Below are positions 22,279 to 32,409 of a stretch of DNA of 64,000 nucleotides, piece by piece. Source of the stretch: Nansenia antarctica (Eukaryota > Chordata > Actinopteri > Argentiniformes > Microstomatidae); the NCBI GenBank assembly GCA_963989245.1, contig CAXDII010000269.1, positions 685,274 to 749,273 on the forward strand. Reading direction: 5' to 3'. Made by a program: the position numbers and the translations under genes. The notes under the pieces were generated by a model. The model made no database searches. It was not told where the DNA came from and saw only the letters and a program-made list of their open reading frames with translations. The first letter of the stretch is position 1. Every line of letters begins with the position of its first letter.

Positions 22279-22649
22279 CCTCGGCTCGGAGGTGGTCAGC
22301 GATGTACTGCACCCCCTCCACAGCCTTCCACAGGGAGGGGGACAGGGAGAGGAGACCCTGGGCATCCCTGGGGGAGTTGCTGGAACCTCCAGCCTTGGTG
22401 ACGTCTGCCCGGCCTGGACCCCCGCCTCCGCCTGTGTGACGCCGACACAGGACAGGACAGCTCCGCCTCCTCTCCTCCCCCTCCAGGGGGTGGGGCTGGT
22501 TCTGGGAGAGAGGCTGTTAAGCTCTGCGATGAAATACAATGAAAATAGAATTGAATAGAATAGAATGAGCATTTTAGATTTTTGGGGGGGACAAGCTGAT
22601 ATTTGTCTTCTGCCTTTTGCTGACCCTCCAACACATACGCACACACGCT

Positions 22650-22688
<39 letters not shown>

Positions 22689-22690
22689 CT
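22279..22690. repeat. Duplicated chrna4 segment, copy 1
   Basis: This segment (exon coding [11 protein letters not shown] plus upstream intron to the CA run) is nearly identical to 25789-26190. Both copies have the same orientation and both end in a CA microsatellite. Confidence 0.9.
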
Positions 22691-23908
22691 AAACCGGGGT
22701 CCTGAACCAGCATCCATGCGTTACCTTGGAGGCCTCCTTGTGCAGGCCGCAGTACTGGATGCTGCGGGAGCGACCGCGGACAGAGCTCTGGGGCCTCTCC
22801 CTCTCTCTCTCTCCCAGGCCGTACTGCACACTGAGGGAACGGAGCTTCGGCCTGGCCTGGCAGTGGTGGTGGTGGTGGTGGTGGTGGGGGTGGTGGTGGG
22901 GGTGCTTCTCCCTGGAGCGATGGGGGAGGTGGGGTCGGAGGGGAGGAGGAGGAGGAGGCGGTGTGGAGCAGCCTGGCCGGGTGGAAGAGAAGAAGGAGGA
23001 GGAGTGGGGTGGTGGTGGGGGTTCCTCCAGGAGGATGGTGTACTGGCTGTGGCTGGAGGAGAGTGACCCGCCCAGACCCAGAGGCTTCTGCTGCTGCTGT
23101 GGTAGCCCCACCAGGGGGGCCTCCGTCTCCGTGCGCCGACCCAGGGAGAGAGGACGAACGGGCCAAGCTGTCCTGGGGGGCACCCTGAGGGGAGGTGGCG
23201 GAGGAGGAGGTGGAGGGGGAGAAGTAGGGCTCGTCCCCGGGCCCAGAACACACACCACCCCAGACGCCGTCCCCCACCGCACCGCCGCCGCGGCCGACCC
23301 TGGTTTGCGTCATCTCTACGAGCTTCCCGCCTTTGACCTCTTTGACCACGGCCGGAGGAGGACGCCGTATGCACAGGACGCCGGGCACGACGTCCAGGAA
23401 GACGGCGCGCACCCAGCGCGGCATGGTGTGCGTGCGCGGCGAGCGGTGGTGCACGTTGAGCACGAAGATGGTGATGATGATGGAGAGGGTCATGGTGAAG
23501 AGGAGGTACTCGCCGATCAGCGGGATGACCAGCGAGGTGGACGGGATGATCTCGGTGATGAGGAGGAGGAAGACGGTCAGGGAGAGGAGGACGGAGATGC
23601 ACAGGGTGATCTTCTCCCCGCAGTCGGAGGGCAGGTAGAAGACCAGGACGGTCAGGCAGGAGATGAGGAGGCAGGGGACGATGAGGTTGATGGTGTAGAA
23701 GAGAGGGAGCCTCTGGATGAAGAAGGAGTAGGTGATGTCGGAGTAGACCTCGTGGCAACATTCGTACTTCTTGATGTTGTAGTTGGCCACGGCGCTGACG
23801 AGCACCCACTCGCCGCTCTCCCAGTAGTTAATCTGGCGGGTCCAGAAAGGGGGCAGGGAGAGAGGGAGAGAGAGGAAGGGAGGGAGGGAAAGAGAGTGAG
23901 AGAACAAA

Positions 23909-23920
23909 AGGGAAAGAAAG

Positions 23921-23972
<52 letters not shown>
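23909..23972. repeat. GA microsatellite
   Basis: A (GA)n run in the intron between the Cys-loop exon and the M1 exon of the chrna4-like gene. Confidence 0.95.
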
Positions 23973-23974
<2 letters not shown>

Positions 23975-24069
23975 GAAATGAGAAAGGCATTCCGTTCATA
24001 TTTACCCATAACAGACGATGTGTCCTCAACGTCACAGCCTGGAATGTAATGACAGGGGAAAAGAGCAGA

Positions 24070-24192
24070 ATTCTTACCTGGTCCATGTTGCTGGCCACTC
24101 ACCTGGTCCATGGTGCTGGCCCACTCACCTGGTCCATAGTGCAGGCCCACTCACCTGGTACACATTGGCTGGCCACTCACCTGGTCCACATT
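24070..24192 (-). repeat. Minisatellite that reiterates the chrna4 5' splice site
   Basis: On minus, the exon end GTGGACCAG and donor GTGAGTGGCC are followed by four more tandem copies of about 26 bp, each with ACCAG|GTGAGT, and the last with ACCAG|GTAAGA. Five potential donors therefore lie within about 110 bp. Confidence 0.9.
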
Positions 24193-24436
24193 GCTGGCCA
24201 TGCTGACCAGGTCGATCTTGGCTCTGTCGTAGGTCCACGAGCCGAACTTCATGGTGCAGTTCTGCTGGTCGAAGGGGAAGAAGGTGACGTCGATGCTGCA
24301 GGAGGACTTGTAGATGGCCGGGGGGACCCACTTGATCCAGCCGTCGTGGAAGAGGTGGGCCTTGGTCAGGTGGGTGACGGTGAAGTCACCGTCGGCACTG
24401 GAGAGGAGAGAGAGGGGAATTCATAAAATACAATGG

Positions 24437-24530
24437 TTCCATCTCACAGAACATAATGGAATGTAAAAACTTTGACGCTCAATATCTCTGAACTGCCCTA
24501 AACGGAGATAGAACCTTATAATTCTAAGGT
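24437..24530 (+). repeat. Third copy of the 9.1-kb dispersed repeat
   Basis: Matches 9110-9210 almost exactly through GGAGATAGAACCTTAT and carries one copy of the 26-bp unit. It lies between the first visible chrna4 exon and the Piwi exons. Confidence 0.8.
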
Positions 24531-24857
24531 CACACAGTCTGCTTAAACTAATACCACACAAACAATGATAATGTGTTCATGTTTTTATTGAACACACCAT
24601 GTAAACATTCAGGGGGGGGGGGTGGAAAAGTATTGAATACATCAGAAATGATGTCCCCAGTGTGGCTTATTACAGTACTTGTTACCTGCAGTTTGAAGCT
24701 CTTGCTAAACATTTGTTTTACTGCAACATGTACTGATCTAGCTCCAAACAAGAATGTTTGCTGGTCATGTATTTGCATGTATATGCATAACTAATGTCAT
24801 AATCTGTGATTGCAACAAACTCAAAAACTTTTTTTTTCTTTTTCTTTTGTCTCCCAG

Positions 24858-25069
24858 TACGACTACAACGCTTGGGCAGCAGACTGGTCCAAAGAAATGA
24901 GGGGGATCTCCCTGATCAGCAGCCGGCCACTGGACAACTGGATCATGTTCCTTAACCACCGCAATGCTGACGTAGCCCACGCCCTCCTGGACGGCTTAAA
25001 TAAGGTGTCCCCACCCATGGGCATCCGCATGCAGAAGCCTGTTATGTGAGTTCTCACTCTGGGTTGGAG

Positions 25070-25120
<51 letters not shown>

Positions 25121-25773
25121 GCTATAGCACCACCTAGTGGCAGGGAGCAACATATGATACATAAGTTAATTACAACGGTGAGTCCAGCTGTGAATGGGCA
25201 CAGCTAGAATTAAGGTTCCAAGCTTGAGTTAATGAGCACTTTAAGCTGCAGTATTGTACCACAGGTGTTTTACAAAGCCTTGAGTATTCTTTGCCAATCA
25301 TACTTGGGTGTTATCTCAAAATGAACATGGTATCATCAGTGGAAGTCCCATTGGTTAGATGTCCCAGTGCTTTGACAGTTTTGGTCTGTGTACAGGGTGG
25401 AGTACGAGGACCGCCAGGAGTCTCTGCTCAGGGCTCTGCAGCACAACGTTACAGAGACCACCCAGATGGTTAGTCTCTGAGCATAACATGTCTAGCAATC
25501 GTCTTAATCTGTGTCCAGGTAACCACCTCTAGGTGTTGAATGAGGACTAAAGCATGTGTGTTACCTCCTCAGGTGGTGGTGATCCTCCCCAGCAACAGGA
25601 AGGATAAGTATGACAGTGTGAAGAAGTACCTGTGTGTGGACTGTCCCACCCCCAGCCAGTGTGTGTTGGCTCGCACCCTTTCCCGCCAACGGGTCGTGAT
25701 GACTGTGGCCACCAAGATTGCCCTGCAGATGAACTGCAAGATGGGAGGAGAGCTCTGGAGTGTGGAGATCCCA
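24858..25773 (+). pseudogene. piwil1: Piwi-family Argonaute, three-exon internal fragment
   Basis: Exons 24858-25045, 25396-25468 and 25573-25773 have consensus borders and compatible phases. They encode YDYNAWAADWSKEMRG, PLDNWIMFLNHRN, VEYEDRQESLLRAL, then [20 protein letters not shown] and [18 protein letters not shown]. This is the MID region and the start of the PIWI domain of Piwi proteins, which bind piRNAs in germ cells and silence transposons. The [10 protein letters not shown] and [15 protein letters not shown] motifs favour the Piwil1 branch over Piwil2. The PAZ domain upstream and the catalytic PIWI domain downstream are missing from the window. The last donor (CCA|GTAAGT) is duplicated 13 bp on, and a piece of the chrna4 locus starts about 15 bp after it. 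It lies antisense to, and upstream of, the chrna4 exons. Either a gene fragment from rearrangement or an assembly joint. Confidence 0.8.
25070..25120. repeat. CA microsatellite
   Basis: (CA)n of about 25 units in the first visible Piwi intron. Confidence 0.97.
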
Positions 25774-25788
25774 GTAAGTCGACCCAGT

Positions 25789-26190
25789 AAGTGGTCAGCG
25801 ATGTACTGCACCCCCTCCACGGCCTTCCACAAGGAGGGGGACAGGGAGAGGAGACCCTGGGCATCCCTGGGGGAGTTGCTGGAGCCTCCAGCCTTGGTGA
25901 CGTCTGCCCGGCCTGGACCCCCGCCTCCGCCTGTGTGACGCCTTCACAGGACAGGACAGCTCCGCCTCCTCTCCTCCCCCCCCAGGGGGTGGGGCTGGGA
26001 GAGAGGAGGCTGTGGCTTACTGAGGCTTTTACCATTCAAGCTCTGCAATGAAATACAATGAAAATAGAATTGAATAGAATAGAATGAGCATTTTAGATTT
26101 TTTGGGGGACAAGCTGATATTTGTCTTCTGCCTTTGCTGACCCTCCAACACATACGCACACACACTCACACACACACAAGGGCTGTCCCA
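25789..26190. repeat. Duplicated chrna4 segment, copy 2
   Basis: Near-identical to 22279-22690, with small indels and a short insertion (GGCTTACTGAGGCTTTTACC) near 26012. The exon copy breaks off inside the codons for ADHL and is not followed by the rest of the exon. It follows directly on the last Piwi donor. Confidence 0.9.
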
Positions 26191-26399
26191 AGGGCTGTCT
26201 GTGGGCCCGCAATTAAACACAGACACCTTTAATTCGGCGACCTGCTACTACTACTACTACTACTACTGTAACTGCCTCTGTCAAACAGCCCCAGACACAG
26301 GGCAGACGCACTGCTATGTTTAGCCAACTTGAATGCCAACATGGCCATCAGGGTTTTTCCTGGCTCAAAATGAGGCAGAGGTGGTACCAGTGGTGTTTG

Positions 26400-26640
26400 A
26401 CATCGGGGGGGACCCATGAAGCAGGGCTGTCTGGGGGTCCTTAAACATCAAACACTTAATTTCTTGCATTCTGGTGAATTGATATGCACCAATTTGTGCC
26501 CTTTCTGCATCAATTTATGGTGGAAATGTCATTATTTATGTAAAGGAAAACACAATATTCAGGCACCAGATGACCATTCAAAATATAATGTAATATAATG
26601 CAATATAAGGCTCTCAGGCATTCTGTAGTTTCAAATATGT
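26400..26640. repeat. Dispersed repeat shared with 51245-51430
   Basis: GACCCATGAAGCAGGGCTGT through TTTGTGCCCTTTCTGCATCA is nearly the same at both places. In the 51-kb copy it is inside a hAT element, so this is probably a related hAT. Confidence 0.7.
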
Positions 26641-26845
26641 ATTCTCCTTGAGCAGTCAACATACTATCAGCTATTTCGCTAGCAAAAACGAAAGCTAACT
26701 TATTTGCGAAACAGCGCCCCCGCCACCACGTCGGCGCAGTGCCGCAATTGCAGTTAGATTTTTTTGGCGACTTTGCGACGCACCGACGCACATTACGCAA
26801 GTCGACGTATTGACGTAGTCGATTACGTCGACTACGTCCCAGCCC

Positions 26846-26847
<2 letters not shown>

Positions 26848-26940
<93 letters not shown>
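26848..26940. repeat. CA microsatellite, about 45 units
   Basis: Uninterrupted (CA)n. It is preceded by GTCCCAGCCCTAA, which resembles a hAT terminus. Confidence 0.97.
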
Positions 26941-26942
<2 letters not shown>

Positions 26943-26996
26943 GGGCTTAAAGAGGGAAAAAATCCTGTGCCTGAAACTTTTTCTTGGGGAGGGGGG

Positions 26997-27505
26997 TCAC
27001 AAACTGATTAAATCACTTAAGGCCAAACTGATTGCATCACTTGTTAAGCCACTATCACTAAAACAATAGATCAATAGATCTCCATCAAGTAGAATACTGA
27101 TGACTAGTGACCAGTCATGCACGAGGGCTGACGAGTTGGCGATGTTTACTTTCCTGCTGGCTAGGTGTTGTGTTGTTACTTTGGCCAGATCATCATCAAA
27201 AAATCGAACAAGGACATTGAGGATTTTGTCCATGTTAAGATTAGTAGCTTCGTCGATATTCATTGAAAAAAGTTGCTTTTTTTAAGCTTTTCACACAGCC
27301 GTTTTTTAAATTCCGGGGCAAGGCCATGTGTGTTTAAATAGCTGGCGTGCTTATTGGAAACGGACAGCTTTGTCAGTGCATTTCTGTCTTCTGATAGCTT
27401 CTTGCACAAATCGACGAGTGGCTGAGCCATTGTGAAAGACAGATCAAGTTCAGCTATAAACGCGCACACTCTGATCTTTTGCTCGCAAACACGGTCGGTC
27501 ATTGA
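26997..27505 (-). mobile_element. hAT-type transposase remnant
   Basis: Minus-strand reading gives CAFIAELDLSFTMAQPLVDL, LNTHGLAPEFKKRLCEKLKK and, after a frame break in a run of A/T near 27263, MNIDEATNLNMDKILNVLVR and VTTQHLASRKVN. This matches the region around the first catalytic aspartate (NIDEAT) of ZBED/hAT-like transposases. Coding continues neither upstream nor downstream. Confidence 0.7.
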
Positions 27506-27639
27506 AGATGAAGTGGTAGGCTACCTGTCGCCGTCGCTCCCGGCAAGGTTGTTGTATGAGCAAGCGCTCGAACCGAAGCTTGGTGACCGGGATCTGAGGC
27601 ATGTCGAGCAATAACCTTCTTCCCACTACTATACTTTAT

Positions 27640-27715
27640 ACTATACGATATATATGTATATATATACTGTATATATATATATATATATATACTATAGTAT
27701 ATACTATACTGCCGT
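27640..27715. repeat. AT-rich palindromic run
   Basis: TATATATATA and TATACTATAC stretches that can fold on themselves. No gene. Confidence 0.8.
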
Positions 27716-27774
27716 AGACAAGTTTCTTTGAGCACGGCGTACAGAAACAAGCACCTGGCTCCCTCAGTTTGAGG

Positions 27775-28170
27775 CACCACGTCCCCAGCCAGCACGCCCA
27801 CGTGGGTCCCATATGGTTTCAAGGTGGGCTAACCCATATGGGCCTCATGTCGGCAATGTTAGCGGGATCCACTTGGGTCCCAACTGGGATGCCCATGTGG
27901 GCTTTAGGTGGGTTCTACCTGGGCCCTAGGTGGGCCCCAACTAGGCATGTCTATATGGGACCGAGGTGGGTCCTAACTGGGATGCCCATGTGGGCTTTAG
28001 GTGGGTTCTACCTGGGCCCTAGGTGGGCCCCAACCAGGCAAGTCTATATGGGACCGAGGTGGGTCCTAACTGGGATGCCCATGTGGGCTTAAGGTGGGTT
28101 CTACCTGGGCCCTAGGTGGGCCCCAACCAGGCAAGTCTATATGGGACCGAGGTGGGCCCTAACTGGGTTT
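27775..28170. repeat. GC-rich repeat with about 96-bp tandem units and a 28-bp end repeated inverted at 37 kb
   Basis: Starts with CCCAGCCAGCACGCCCACGT, which recurs inverted at about 37037-37066. Internally a unit of about 96 bp (core GATGCCCATGTGGGCTT, then CTACCTGGGCCCTAGGTGGG) occurs about three times. It looks like a dispersed element with internal tandem expansion; the class is unknown. Confidence 0.75.
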
Positions 28171-28830
28171 GGTTGTGCAATGGTTCCTTTGATTTCCAAT
28201 GTGGGTCCTAATAAGATTTAAATATAAATAAAATAGATTAAGCAGTATTTGACATGAACCATGTTAATTCTTGTAAACACACCTAAAATAAAAATTGGGT
28301 ATAACATTTTACACGTCTTAAGTTTTACCAGGATGAAAATAGACAATATATATTTTGACAAATTTATTAAAAACAATATTACAACAAGATAATAAAAATA
28401 CAATGAAAATAACAATGCAGCAGTGTAAAGGTGCAGGAAAAGGCACACATCAAATGTACAGGTGTACATACAGTATATACATACAAATTGTACACTTAAA
28501 ATAAAAAAATATTCCCACAATGCTCCACAGAGACTAATAACAGAACAAAATATAAGAATAAAAATGGGCGCTCTGGTAAAGTCTCTGCGTCCTCACTGGC
28601 AGGTGAGTCAGTAGGATACAACAGCAGTGACAACACACAAAAAACAGACACGTCCATACACTCAGTGACTCAGTGACTCAGTTCGGTTCGTTAGGTTCAG
28701 TTCAGTTTAGTTCTGTTCAGTACAGTACAGTTGAGTTGCAGTTACAGTAGTGTTCCTGAAGTGTTCATATGTTCAGGTCACGGCCGTTCACTCAGTGACT
28801 CAGTTCAGTTCGGTACAGTTCCAGTTCGGT
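28170..28830. other. No gene seen
   Basis: AT-rich to about 28560, then a stretch with many GTTCAGTT/CAGTTCAG-like short repeats (28675-28825). Nothing codes. Confidence 0.4.
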
Positions 28831-29100
28831 GGGGGTGTGGCAGGGTAGGGGGGGGGGGGGGGGGGGCGGAGGTGGGTGGTTGGTGGTGATGGTGGGGGTA
28901 GTGGTGAAGTCACCACCTGCCACCCTGCCCCAAGCCTGCAACCTGCTGCCCACCGAGCAGTTGTACAGTTTAATGGCTGATGGGACAAAGGAGTTATTGA
29001 ACCGCTTCGTACCTGCTGGCAGTGCGATGAGCCACCAGCTGTGGCTGCTCTTCCGCCCAGCGAGGATGGGGTGGTGTGGTGTGGTGTGTCCAAGCAGTGC
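28830..29100 (-). mobile_element. LINE C-terminal fragment with a poly-G/poly-C run
   Basis: Minus-strand reading gives TKRFNNSFVPSAIKLYNC, the usual C-terminal motif (RxxNSFVPxAIxLLN) of several fish LINEs. A run of about 24 G lies at 28843-28866. Confidence 0.6.
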
Positions 29101-29217
29101 AATAAAAAAAAAATCTTGGGCCCTCTGTGCGTGTCTCTTCAGCCTTTCGGTTTTAATCCCCAGTGACAGAACCAACCACAGGGCAGCATTGTAGAGAAAG
29201 AGAGACAGAGACTTTGC

Positions 29218-29746
29218 CTACTGGGTTGGTGCATCATCCAGTTGTAGAAGCTGTGTCCGAGGTCTAACTCTTTTTCCACCTCTATCGCGAGCTCCAGTGA
29301 ACCACTTGGAGAGAGCCTTTTCTGCATCCTTGTGGTTGGTTTCTTGAGTGAGGGCATTTTTCTTTAGTCCCCCTAATAGAAATGACAAGGGGCCAACTGT
29401 TAGAAATTATAGCATTATGGAACTTTCTTGAGTGACATCAGTTTAAATGTTTTGAAGATTTGTTGTGCCCCGTTTCCATTGCTGTATATACTGTCTTTGC
29501 TGTGGCATACCTTCTATTGGTATACATCAAATGTGTTGCCAAATAAAAAATGTAAAAGTTAGACTGAGCAATTCAACACTCAAACTTACCATATATGACA
29601 TCATAAAGGTGCATTTCTCTGAACTTCTTGCTGTGACGTCCATGAAGGTTGAACTGGACTGCCAGATCATTTGAGAGGAGGTACGGCATCATTGTTCTGG
29701 TAGCATCATCCAGTGAAGTACCTCCGATATCTCCAACCATGGCAAC
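29218..29746 (-). pseudogene. Putative DUF4806-domain exons
   Basis: Two minus-strand segments. 29746-29590, bounded by CTCAG and a good GTAAGT donor, encodes GDIGGTSLDDATRTMMPYLL, NDLAVQFNLHG and KKFREMHLYDVIYG. 29361-29218, after CTAAAG, encodes HKDAEKALSKWFTGARDRGG and ends at a stop. Together they resemble the C-terminal DUF4806 domain seen in many fish proteins of unknown function, including some tied to transposons. Splice phases do not fit exactly, so I treat it as a possible remnant. It sits just downstream (on minus) of the truncated hnRNP H gene. Confidence 0.5.
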
Positions 29747-29981
29747 CTGAGTGTATGGGGGGAAAAAATCACAGGAAGGAAAAGCTGTAAGTGCCCAATA
29801 TAAAATAGCCAGACCTGCTAGACTAATGTCAAAAGAGAGTGACCGTGGGTGCACATGACTGGATTGAAGGAGAGGAGGGTGACCTCTCACCCTCACCTGA
29901 GAAGAACTGGACGATCTCCTCCTTGCTGCAGCCGAAGGGCAGGCCGCGCAGCCGCACCAGGCCGTCCCCCTCCGTCTCTGG

Positions 29982-31233
29982 TAGTGATGGGGGAAACAAA
30001 GCTTTCGACGCAATTGACACGTTCGACACAATTGTGTCGGAAAAAGTGTCGATCTTTCGATGCAGTCGATACAGCAACTCCATACTGCCACCTGCTGGTC
30101 AGGTCATGGTACTGCCTATACTGCCATCTGCTGGTCAGGTCGTGGTACAGCAGCTCCACAATGACATCGCTGGTCAGGTCGTGGTATGGCGGCTGTATCG
30201 ACTTATTCACAAGTCAGGAATTTGAGGCAAAATACAATAAGCCCACCGTCATCTGCGATGTCTTGTTCAATAAAGGTGCTGTGACAAACTGTGTCGATGT
30301 GTATGTGGCCATATATGTGGTCTTAAAAGTTGGTGTGTCTAGTAGACTATAATAAATACATATATGAATAAATAAATAAATGCAACTGTTGTGTCCATTT
30401 CTGATATGAATAGAATAGAATTTGCCATTTAGCAAACGCTTTTAATCCAAAAGCTACTTACAGGGACATTCCCCCTGGAGTAATTGTAGTACTCAAGGGC
30501 ACACTAGTGGTGGTGTTTCAGGCAGGATTTGAACTCACAACCTTCCGATCACCAGTCCAATTCACTCCACTATCCCCTTGACATGTAAGGATACAAATCG
30601 GAATGACATTTCGGTTAGATATAAATGGTCATTAGATATAAATGGTCAACATGTCATAACAGGGTCAACAGTGTTGGGACGTGCTCGTGGAACAGGGAAA
30701 GAGTGCAAAACAAGGCTACATTGTGGAAACTGGACAGACTTGTGCTTATGTGAACAATCAAATATTTATTGCTTGTGTACATGAACAGGCAACGTTTTTT
30801 TATGTGTATCTATCTGGCTAGCCTATGTGTTGCAATTATGAATCTATGACTATCTCTGTATGTTCTATATCTATCTATCAATATCTACCAATCTCATGTC
30901 TATTTCTATCTCTATCTCTGTCTCTGTCAATAAATGTATTCTGTCTAGCGTCCGTATGTCTCCACTCTAACTACAACCCTCGAATATGAGTGAATATGAG
31001 TGAATATGAGAGAGTTCAACGTCATTTTATGCAGTACCAAACTTGGAACACTGCCCCGTTTGCGGAACGACTGACACACGGTTCAGATGTGCGTGTGTGA
31101 CGTACGAATCTTTCTTCGAGTAGTCACGTGGTTTTTGCCATTTGACACAAGCATCGATACATTTGTATCGACGCACATTGCGTCGGAAGATAGACGCCGT
31201 GTCGTGACTACTGCGTCGAGCGTAACATCCCTA
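29982..31233. mobile_element. hAT element inserted in the hnRNP H coding exon
   Basis: Ends TAGTGATGGGGG and ACATCCCTA, with the exact 8-bp duplication GTCTCTGG at 29974-29981 and 31234-31241. Removing the element plus one duplication restores the exon's reading frame. Subterminal regions have CGACGCAATT/TTGCGTCGGA motifs. Inside is a three-fold repeat of a CTGGTCAGGTCGTGGTA unit (30090-30185) and a SINE-like piece at 30415-30580. Confidence 0.93.
30415..30580 (-). mobile_element. tRNA-derived SINE
   Basis: The reverse of the family at 48610-48825: GGATTTGAACTCACAACCTT is the complement of a box-B region and AGCAAACGCTTTTAATCC of the conserved SINE/LINE tail. Confidence 0.75.
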
Positions 31234-31701
31234 GTCTCTGGGCAGTTGGGACCAGTGTGTTTCATCACCCAGTCCATCTCCACATTGTTCGACTTAAACA
31301 CTGAGACAAACACATAAACATGTCCTGAATTAACATCCAATCATGCAACCGGTAGTCTCTTAAACGAGAGCTGCCAGCTGCGTCGATCTGGCAAGCTAGA
31401 CTATAAAACCTATGTTTTTAGGCCATACCACCTCCTTACTCATGGTGAAGTTGTTAGTGATTAGTGTATTGATGAATATGCATTAAAAAAAAAAGAAGAA
31501 AAAAAAAACCTTCCACATATCTGTGCCCCAGGGTCTCTCTGTCTTTCTTGACGGCGATCTTCAGGTCGTCTTCGGTCTCCAGCTCAACGAACGCCTCTCC
31601 GCTGGGCCTGCCCTCCCGGGTGTAGGTGAAATGGATACTCGTGCCATTGTTTGCAACTTTACAATCTGGAAGACAAATCAACAGTTGTTGAATTTTCCCC
31701 C

Positions 31702-31704
<3 letters not shown>

Positions 31705-31756
<52 letters not shown>

Positions 31757-31764
31757 ACACACAC

Positions 31765-31812
<48 letters not shown>
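31705..31812. repeat. CA microsatellite
   Basis: Imperfect (CA)n just upstream (on minus) of the second hnRNP H exon. Confidence 0.95.
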
Positions 31813-31815
<3 letters not shown>

Positions 31816-32089
31816 TGCCTTTGAAGAGTCTTAGTAGATAATCAGTGATAGGCTAAATCTGTTGAATGAATGCCACATGCAAAAGCTTAGTTTCTAGATG
31901 ACTAAAACCAGATTGGTGTTCATAGTAGAGTATCCTATCTTCTCACCTGAGAAAAACCTGGAGACTTCGTCCACAGCGCAGGACCAGGGGAGGCCCCGCA
32001 CGCGTACCACAAACCCTTCTCCATCAGCCATGATGGTCGTGTAGTCTGGATAGTCAGCCCTGGGAGACGCACAAGATCACACAATGTAG

Positions 32090-32400
32090 ATGAATGAATG
32101 GTCTTTATTGTCATTGATATAGTACAGGTACCATACAACGAAATTTGGGAGGGGGGGGCTCCCCTGGTGCTAGGAAAAAAATACTAAAACAAGGGAAAAG
32201 GGCTGGTTTACATAAATAAAGGCTATGTACACTATCCACTATACTATACTATACAAATAAAACACTGTGCTGTACTCTATGCTATGCTATAAATATCCTA
32301 ACATTTCCTATCTCTGAACCTTATGTGCACGAGGGTTGTCATATTGCACATAGTGTTATAGCTTAGCTAACATACAGTTGGCTGACTGGTAGCCGAGATC
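32090..32400. other. Repeat-derived intron or upstream sequence
   Basis: The segment GGTCTTTATTGTCATTGATA through GGTGCTAGGAAAAAAA resembles 9781-9865 (GGTCTTTATTGTCATTGCTA), a dispersed repeat. No coding exon. Confidence 0.6.
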
Positions 32401-32409
32401 ATCAAATGC

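Larger units (their letters stand above)
21271..24397 (-). pseudogene. chrna4: Neuronal nicotinic acetylcholine receptor alpha-4-like gene, incomplete and damaged
   Basis: Four minus-strand exon segments: 24397-24181 ([16 protein letters not shown], Cys-loop [17 protein letters not shown]), 23832-22725 (WESGEWV, the YECC alpha-subunit cysteine pair, M1-M3, cytoplasmic loop), about 22431-22265 ([20 protein letters not shown]), and 21401-21271 (M4, ending [15 protein letters not shown]). The loop motifs [10 protein letters not shown] and RSRSIQYC plus the C terminus indicate alpha-4, a subunit of pentameric acetylcholine-gated cation channels at the plasma membrane. Damage: M3 lacks three residues ([10 protein letters not shown], where the family has IFV after FTM); the loop changes frame between about 23300 and 23100; a 5-nt insertion (21376-21380) breaks the frame before M4; the 22265 donor is weak (GTGGAT). 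The N-terminal exons and signal peptide are absent. It could be a decayed paralogue or a poorly assembled gene. The alpha-4 assignment is firm at family level. Confidence 0.85.
29897..32031 (-). pseudogene. hnrnph1: hnRNP H/F-type RNA-binding protein, 5' half, exon split by a hAT
   Basis: Minus exons: 32031-31947 ([21 protein letters not shown]), 31665-31510 (THFTYTREGRPSGEAF-like RRM1 core, DRETLGHRYVE), and 31300 onward ([19 protein letters not shown]). The third exon is interrupted at the codons for CPE/TEGDG by a 1252-bp hAT and resumes at 29981 as [20 protein letters not shown] to the donor at 29897. All phases match. The family binds G-rich RNA in the nucleus and controls splicing through quasi-RRM domains; RRM1 is complete here, RRM2 only begins. 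Exons for the rest of RRM2, the glycine-rich tail and RRM3 are not found. The closest match is hnRNP H1/H2, though F is possible. An upstream acceptor (TCTCCCAG, about 32059) suggests a 5' UTR intron. A mutant allele, a pseudogene or a misassembly. Confidence 0.85.

Noticed and set aside
22721..24426. 566- and 362-codon frames overlapping chrna4
   Set aside because: They are shadows of the chrna4 exon and of GC-rich loop repeats. Only the minus frames with M1-M4 motifs show family conservation.
21271..25773. Head-to-head chrna4-piwil1 gene pair with a shared promoter
   Set aside because: The facing exons are internal exons of both genes, so no promoter can lie between them.
29982..31233. The hAT in hnRNP H as a ready-made intron
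   Set aside because: The right edge gives an acceptor-like CTACCAG, but no donor at the left edge keeps the frame. Only RNA could revive this idea.
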